Part shown: one piece after another, positions 22,410-26,593 of the stretch
Position numbering within the stretch: position 1 is the first letter of the stretch
Layout: the number at the start of each line of letters is the position of its first letter
Assembly (NCBI GenBank): GCA_017620115.1
Contig: JAFZRB010000306.1
Location: 1 to 26,593 of the forward strand
DNA length: 26,593 nt
Direction of reading: 5' to 3'
DNA from: Clostridia bacterium
Lineage (GTDB): Bacteria; Bacillota; Clostridia; Christensenellales; Aristaeellaceae
Position numbers and translations under genes: made by a program
The notes under the pieces: model-generated
Databases searched by the model: none
The model's input: only the letters and a program-made list of their open reading frames with translations
Told to the model about the DNA's origin: nothing

Positions 22410-23917
22410 TGCGGCGCGTTTTGGCCTTGCTGCTGGCGCTCGTCCTCCTCCTGGGGACGGGCGCTGCGGCGCGCGCCGGGGCATCCCCGGCCTCGGGCGT
22501 GGCCTATGAAATATTTGTCGGCTCGTTTGCCGACAGCGACGGGGACGGCGTGGGCGATCTCAGGGGTATCGAAGAGAAGCTGGACTACCTATCCTCGCTG
22601 GGCGTGGACATGCTGTGGCTCACGCCCATCCACCCTTCGCCGAGCTACCATCACTACGATGTGACTGATTACTATGCCGTCGCGCCGGAATTCGGCACGC
22701 TGGCGGATTTCGACAGCCTGACCGCCGCCTGTGAGGAGCGGGGCATCGCCGTGATACTCGATCTGGTGGTCAACCACACCAGCTCGGAGCATCCGTGGTT
22801 CCTCGAAGCCTGCGCGGCGCTTTCTAAGGGCGAGGACGACCCGCTGACCGGCTGGTACAACTTCACCGAGGGCGAAGGCGCGCACGACGTGCCCGGCGCG
22901 CCGGGCTGGTTTTACGAGGGCCGCTTCGGCTACCATATGCCCGACCTCAATCTGGACAATGAGAACGTGCGCGCCGAGATCGCGAACGTCATCGCTTTCT
23001 GGCAGGGGCATGGCGTTTCGGGCTTCCGGCTGGACGCCACCACGAGTTATTACACCGGCGCTCCCGGTCAGAACGCGGAGTTCGTGCGCTTCGTCTGCGA
23101 AACGGCCCGCGCCGCCGATCCGGACAGCTACGTCGTGGGCGAATGCTGGGCCGACGCTCAGACCATCCTGAGCCTCTACGGGAGCGGGATCGACAGCCTG
23201 TTCAACTTCCCCGCCGCCGACGTGGACGGCCTGCTGGTGCAGGCGACGCTGAACGCGCGCGGCGCGGCGGCGGCCCGGCGGTTGGCCGAGTGGAACGAAA
23301 GCCTGCGCGCCGTGTCGCCCGAAAGCCAGGACGCGCCATTCCTCACCAATCACGATATTGCCCGCGCCCGCGGCATGCTGCGCTCGGACGACGGCTTCAT
23401 GAAGGCCGCCGCCATGCTGTATCTGCTTCTGCCCGGCCGGCCGTTCGTGTATTACGGCGAGGAGCTGGGCATGAGCGGCTCCGGGCGCGACGAGAACAAG
23501 CGCCTGCCCATGCTGTGGAGCGCGGCGGACGCTTCGCTGAACTGCGCGCCCCCGGCCGATGCCGATCAAAAGCAGCGCCTGAAGGCGGGCGTCGCGGAGC
23601 AGGAGGAGGACGAAGAGAGCCTTCTCAACTGGTATCGCCGCCTGATCGCCCTGCGCGCGCTGGCTCCGGAGCTGGCCTGCGGTGAAATGGCTACGCTGGA
23701 CGCGGGAAACGACGCCCTGTGCGCCTTCACGGTGGGAGACGGAACCACCGTAGTCGTGCTGGCTAATCTCTCGCAGGGAGAGCCGGCGTCCGTCGACCTG
23801 CCGGCGCTGGGGCTGGGAAGCGCCGCTCTGCTGGGCTGCGCCGGCGTGACGGAAGAGGAATTCCTCGAAAGCGGCGTCCTGCCGCCCGTCTCCTGCGCGG
23901 TGCTGCGGCTGGAATGA
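22409..23917 (+). CDS. Secreted alpha-amylase family protein (GH13)
   Basis: Retaining alpha-glucan hydrolase, 502 residues. A signal peptide with hydrophobic core VLALLLALVLLLG ends ARA (21-23), so the enzyme is exported. The GH13 barrel begins YEIFVGSFADSDGDGVGDL (33-51), a calcium-site style stretch. Conserved regions follow: DLVVNHTS (118-125), GFRLDAT with nucleophile D209, VVGECW with acid/base E245, and FLTNHD with D316. A C-terminal beta-domain starts near 425. The ATG overlaps the malG stop, so it relies on translational coupling. It should cut starch or maltodextrins outside the cell to feed the importer. Endo-amylase versus neopullulanase or oligo-1,6-glucosidase activity cannot be told apart by eye. 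Confidence 0.92.
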   Translation: MRRVLALLLALVLLLGTGAAARAGASPASGVAYEIFVGSFADSDGDGVGDLRGIEEKLDYLSSLGVDMLWLTPIHPSPSYHHYDVTDYYAVAPEFGTLADFDSLTAACEERGIAVILDLVVNHTSSEHPWFLEACAALSKGEDDPLTGWYNFTEGEGAHDVPGAPGWFYEGRFGYHMPDLNLDNENVRAEIANVIAFWQGHGVSGFRLDATTSYYTGAPGQNAEFVRFVCETARAADPDSYVVGECWADAQTILSLYGSGIDSLFNFPAADVDGLLVQATLNARGAAAARRLAEWNESLRAVSPESQDAPFLTNHDIARARGMLRSDDGFMKAAAMLYLLLPGRPFVYYGEELGMSGSGRDENKRLPMLWSAADASLNCAPPADADQKQRLKAGVAEQEEDEESLLNWYRRLIALRALAPELACGEMATLDAGNDALCAFTVGDGTTVVVLANLSQGEPASVDLPALGLGSAALLGCAGVTEEEFLESGVLPPVSCAVLRLE

Positions 23918-23961
23918 ACCGCCATATTACTTCTGAAAAAACGACGAAAGGATGAACAGCG

Positions 23962-25446
23962 ATGCGCCAGAGCGGCATCCTGATGCACATTTCCTCTCTG
24001 CCCGGGCTGGACGGCGTCGGCAGCCTCGGCCAGGAGGCGTTCGACTTTGCCGATTTCCTGCGCGACGCGGGCATGACCATCTGGCAGGTGCTGCCGATGG
24101 GCCCGACGGGCTACGGGGAATCGCCCTATCAGTCCACCAGCGTCTACGCCGGAAATCCCCTGCTGATCTCCATCGACCGGCTGATCGGGGAGGGTTTGCT
24201 CGAGGTGAGGCCCGGCGAACGCTATGAGCCGGACGACGCGGAAACGGTGAACTACGCCGAGGCGCGCGCCCACAAAATGAAACTGCTGCGCGCGGGCTTT
24301 TTCCTCTCCGAGAAGAAGCTGCGCAAGGAAATTCAGCGCTTCGAGGAGCAAAACGAATGGGTGAAAGGCTTCGCGCTGTTTACGGCGCTGAAGCAGCATT
24401 TCGGCGGCAGGAAGTGGAACGAATGGCCCGACGCGGCCGTGCGCACGCGCGAAACGAAGGCCGTCAAGCGCTATAAGATCGAGCTGGACGAAGAGATCCG
24501 CTTCCACATATGGTGCCAGTATATCTTCGACCGGCAGTGGCAGGCGCTGAAAAAATACTGCAACGGGCTGGGCATCTCGCTGTTCGGCGACATGCCCATC
24601 TACGTGGCGGAGGACAGCGCGGACGCCTGGCTGCATCCCGAGGTGTTCCAGCTGAACAAGGATGGCCGGCCCAAGCGCGTGGCGGGCGTGCCGCCGGACT
24701 ACTTCTCTGAGGACGGCCAGCTGTGGGGCAACCCGCTCTACCGCTGGACGTGGCTGAAATTCCACGGCTACGGCTGGTGGGTAGAGCGCATGGCGCACAT
24801 GGCGAAGATGTACGACATCGTGCGCGTGGATCATTTCATCGGCTTCGCGAACTACTATTCGATCCCCTATGGCGCGCCGAACGCGCGAAACGGCAAATGG
24901 ATCGTGGGCCCGGGCAAGGCGCTGTTCAGGAAGCTCAGGAAAGCGCTGCCTGAGCTGAACGTGGTGGCCGAGGACCTGGGCGAAGTGAACGACCGCGTGA
25001 GAAAGCTCATCGCCTGGACGGGGTATCCGGGCATGCGGGTTCTGCAGTTCGCCTTCGGCGGCGACGATACGAACATCCACCTGCCCACCGTCATTTCGGA
25101 GAACACCGCGTATTACACCGGCACGCACGACAACCTCACCGTGCGGGCCTGGGCTGAAAACGCCTCGGAGAAGGAATTCGCGCACGCGGCGCGGGTGGTG
25201 GGCTTCAACAGCGTCGACGAAGCGCCTTGGGCCATGGTGCGCATGGTGATGAAGAGCAAGGCCCGCATCGCCGTGGCGCCCATGCAGGATATGCTGGAGC
25301 TGGGCGCGTCGGCCACCATGAACCATCCCGGCACGGTGGGCGGAAACTGGCTGTGGCGCATGAAACCCGGCGCGGCTGCGCCCGAGCTGGCGAAAAAACT
25401 CAGAGCCCTCAACGAGGAGAGCGACAGGAGGAAACCCAAATCATGA
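23962..25446 (+). CDS. malQ: 4-alpha-glucanotransferase (amylomaltase, GH77)
   Basis: Cytoplasmic disproportionating enzyme that moves maltosyl and longer units between maltodextrins, releasing glucose and making substrates for phosphorylase. The 494 residues are the usual bacterial length. GH77 signatures are MHISSLPG (8-15), WQVLPMGPTGYGESPYQS (41-58), VRVDHF with nucleophile D290, VAEDLG with acid/base E337, and GTHDN with D390. The ribosome site GAAAGGA lies upstream of the ATG. It starts 44 nt after the amylase stop, and its stop overlaps the phosphorylase ATG (ATGA), a tight malQ-malP pair. Confidence 0.96.
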   Translation: MRQSGILMHISSLPGLDGVGSLGQEAFDFADFLRDAGMTIWQVLPMGPTGYGESPYQSTSVYAGNPLLISIDRLIGEGLLEVRPGERYEPDDAETVNYAEARAHKMKLLRAGFFLSEKKLRKEIQRFEEQNEWVKGFALFTALKQHFGGRKWNEWPDAAVRTRETKAVKRYKIELDEEIRFHIWCQYIFDRQWQALKKYCNGLGISLFGDMPIYVAEDSADAWLHPEVFQLNKDGRPKRVAGVPPDYFSEDGQLWGNPLYRWTWLKFHGYGWWVERMAHMAKMYDIVRVDHFIGFANYYSIPYGAPNARNGKWIVGPGKALFRKLRKALPELNVVAEDLGEVNDRVRKLIAWTGYPGMRVLQFAFGGDDTNIHLPTVISENTAYYTGTHDNLTVRAWAENASEKEFAHAARVVGFNSVDEAPWAMVRMVMKSKARIAVAPMQDMLELGASATMNHPGTVGGNWLWRMKPGAAAPELAKKLRALNEESDRRKPKS

Positions 25447-26593
25447 TGAACGCAAAGGAACTGATCGCGCGGGCTGAGACGCTGCTCATGACCCGCGCGC
25501 ACATCGCCCTGGACGAGGCGAACGCCATACAGCTGCACGACGCGCTGGCCTCCGCGGCCATGGAGGCGCTCGCGCCGGTCTGGACGGAGCGCGAAAAGGC
25601 GCGCGAGGGAAAGCGTCAGGCGTATTATCTCTCCGCCGAATACCTGGTAGGCCGCATGGTGTACAACAACCTGTTCTGCATGGGCCTGTTGGATGACGCG
25701 CGCCGCCTGCTGGCCGAAAAGGGCGTGGACATCGCCGCCCTAGAAGACATCGAGGACGAGGCTCTCGGCAACGGCGGCCTGGGCCGCCTGGCCGCCTGCT
25801 TCCTGGACAGCGCCGTGACCCACGACATTCCCCTCACCGGCTACGGGCTTCGCTACCGCTACGGGCTGTTCAGGCAGTCCTTCGTGAACGACCGGCAGGT
25901 TGAGGAGCCGGACGACTGGGCGAAATTCGGCGACCCGTGGTCCATCCGCCGCCTGGATCAGGCGGAGTGGGTGGAGATGAAAACGGGAGGTGTGCTGGCC
26001 GTGCCCTACGACATGCCCGTGGTGGGCTTTGGCGGGAAGAACATCGGCACGCTGAGGCTGTGGCAGACGGAGAGCCTTCACGAGATCGACTTCCCGCTGT
26101 TCAACGCGCAGAAGTACGCCCAGGCTTCGGCGGACAAAAACCGCGCCGAGGATATCACCAAGTTCCTCTATCCCAACGACACCCGCCCGGCAGGCCGGCA
26201 GATGCGCGTGAAGCAGCAATACGTTCTGGTGAGCGCCTCCATTCAGGACATGCTGCGCGCTTACAGGGCGCGTCATGGGAGCGATTACAGCTTCTTCGCG
26301 GCGGAGCACGCCATCCAGCTGAACGACACCCATCCGGTGATGGCCATTCCGGAGCTCATCCGGCTGCTGGAAAAGGACGGCGTGTCCTTCGAGGACGCCT
26401 TCCTCATCGCCCGGGACACCTTCGCCTACACCAATCACACCGTGATGCAGGAAGCCCTCGAAAAGTGGGATCTCTCCCTGCTGCGCACGGTATGCCCGGA
26501 GATCGTGGACATCATGCACAGGATCGACCGCCGTTTCCGGGAGGAGATGGCGGAGAAGGGTCTGCCGGTCCTGCCGACACGCTGCATCATCGA
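25443..26593 (+). CDS. glgP: Glycogen/maltodextrin phosphorylase (GT35), 3' end beyond window
   Basis: Phosphorylase that releases glucose-1-phosphate from alpha-1,4-glucans. The first 383 residues are present in one open frame to the window edge. Family stretches are AYYLSAEYLVGR (60-71), LGNGGLGRLAACFLDS (108-123), GYGLRYRYGLF (133-143) and AIQLNDTHP (290-298). The C-terminal part with the pyridoxal-phosphate lysine is not in view. AGGAGG lies 11 nt before the ATG at 25443, which overlaps the malQ stop; a second ATG follows at once at 25446. Pairing with malQ suggests a malP-like role in maltodextrin breakdown, although a glycogen role is also possible. Confidence 0.95.
   Translation, partial: MMNAKELIARAETLLMTRAHIALDEANAIQLHDALASAAMEALAPVWTEREKAREGKRQAYYLSAEYLVGRMVYNNLFCMGLLDDARRLLAEKGVDIAALEDIEDEALGNGGLGRLAACFLDSAVTHDIPLTGYGLRYRYGLFRQSFVNDRQVEEPDDWAKFGDPWSIRRLDQAEWVEMKTGGVLAVPYDMPVVGFGGKNIGTLRLWQTESLHEIDFPLFNAQKYAQASADKNRAEDITKFLYPNDTRPAGRQMRVKQQYVLVSASIQDMLRAYRARHGSDYSFFAAEHAIQLNDTHPVMAIPELIRLLEKDGVSFEDAFLIARDTFAYTNHTVMQEALEKWDLSLLRTVCPEIVDIMHRIDRRFREEMAEKGLPVLPTRCII

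Noticed and set aside
1..26593. CRISPR array, tRNA, rRNA, transposase, integrase or phage genes
   Set aside because: I looked for regular repeat-spacer units, tRNA-like cloverleaf sequence and transposase motifs on both strands and saw none. The only repeats are the palindromic element at 9-115 and the 12-bp array at 17598-17628.

Overview
This is a GC-rich (by eye around 60%) bacterial window. Its promoters have the TTGACA-N17-TATAAT form, its ribosome sites are strong AGGAGG types, and its transporters are of the LplB/LplC and MalF/MalG kinds common in Bacillota. I infer a Clostridia-like anaerobe of gut or rumen type. Christensenellales/Aristaeellaceae-like bacteria are one possibility, but this is a guess from style, not a match I could test. 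All three solute-binding proteins lack the lipobox cysteine expected of a monoderm Gram-positive.

Layout. (1) 1-130: an intergenic palindromic repeat. (2) 205-3058: a methionine ABC importer, metN-metI-metQ, on the plus strand, ending in a strong terminator. (3) 3097-10569, minus strand: transcription runs leftward from a promoter at 10541-10569 through a GH71/GH99-like protein and a DUF5722-like protein. After a second, perfect consensus promoter (7178-7206) come two LplB/LplC-type permeases and a 609-residue solute-binding protein, closed by a 19-bp-stem terminator. (4) 10652-17474, plus strand: divergent from region 3. It holds a 948-residue putative glycoside hydrolase that I do not recognise, a sugar isomerase/epimerase-like TIM barrel, two MGMT-family genes in tandem, and a GH31 alpha-glycosidase, followed by a terminator. 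(5) 17553-26593, plus strand: a maltodextrin operon of lacI-type regulator, malE, malF, malG, secreted GH13 alpha-amylase, malQ and glgP/malP. The last gene runs off the end.

How the genes work together. Regions 3 and 4 look like one glycan-use locus built around a divergent control region (10505-10722) that carries two dyad symmetries. None of its four carbohydrate-active enzymes has a signal peptide, so the model is import of intact oligosaccharides by the Lpl-type transporter, then cytoplasmic breakdown and isomerisation of a released sugar. The substrate is unknown, and this locus is the best candidate for undescribed biology here. Region 5 is a fairly standard starch/maltodextrin route: external amylase, MalEFG import, then MalQ and phosphorylase inside. 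Neither sugar transporter has its own ATPase gene in the window, so a shared MsmK/MalK-like ATPase is probably encoded elsewhere.

Limits: families were assigned by reading motifs, with no database search. Substrate specificities are not determined.
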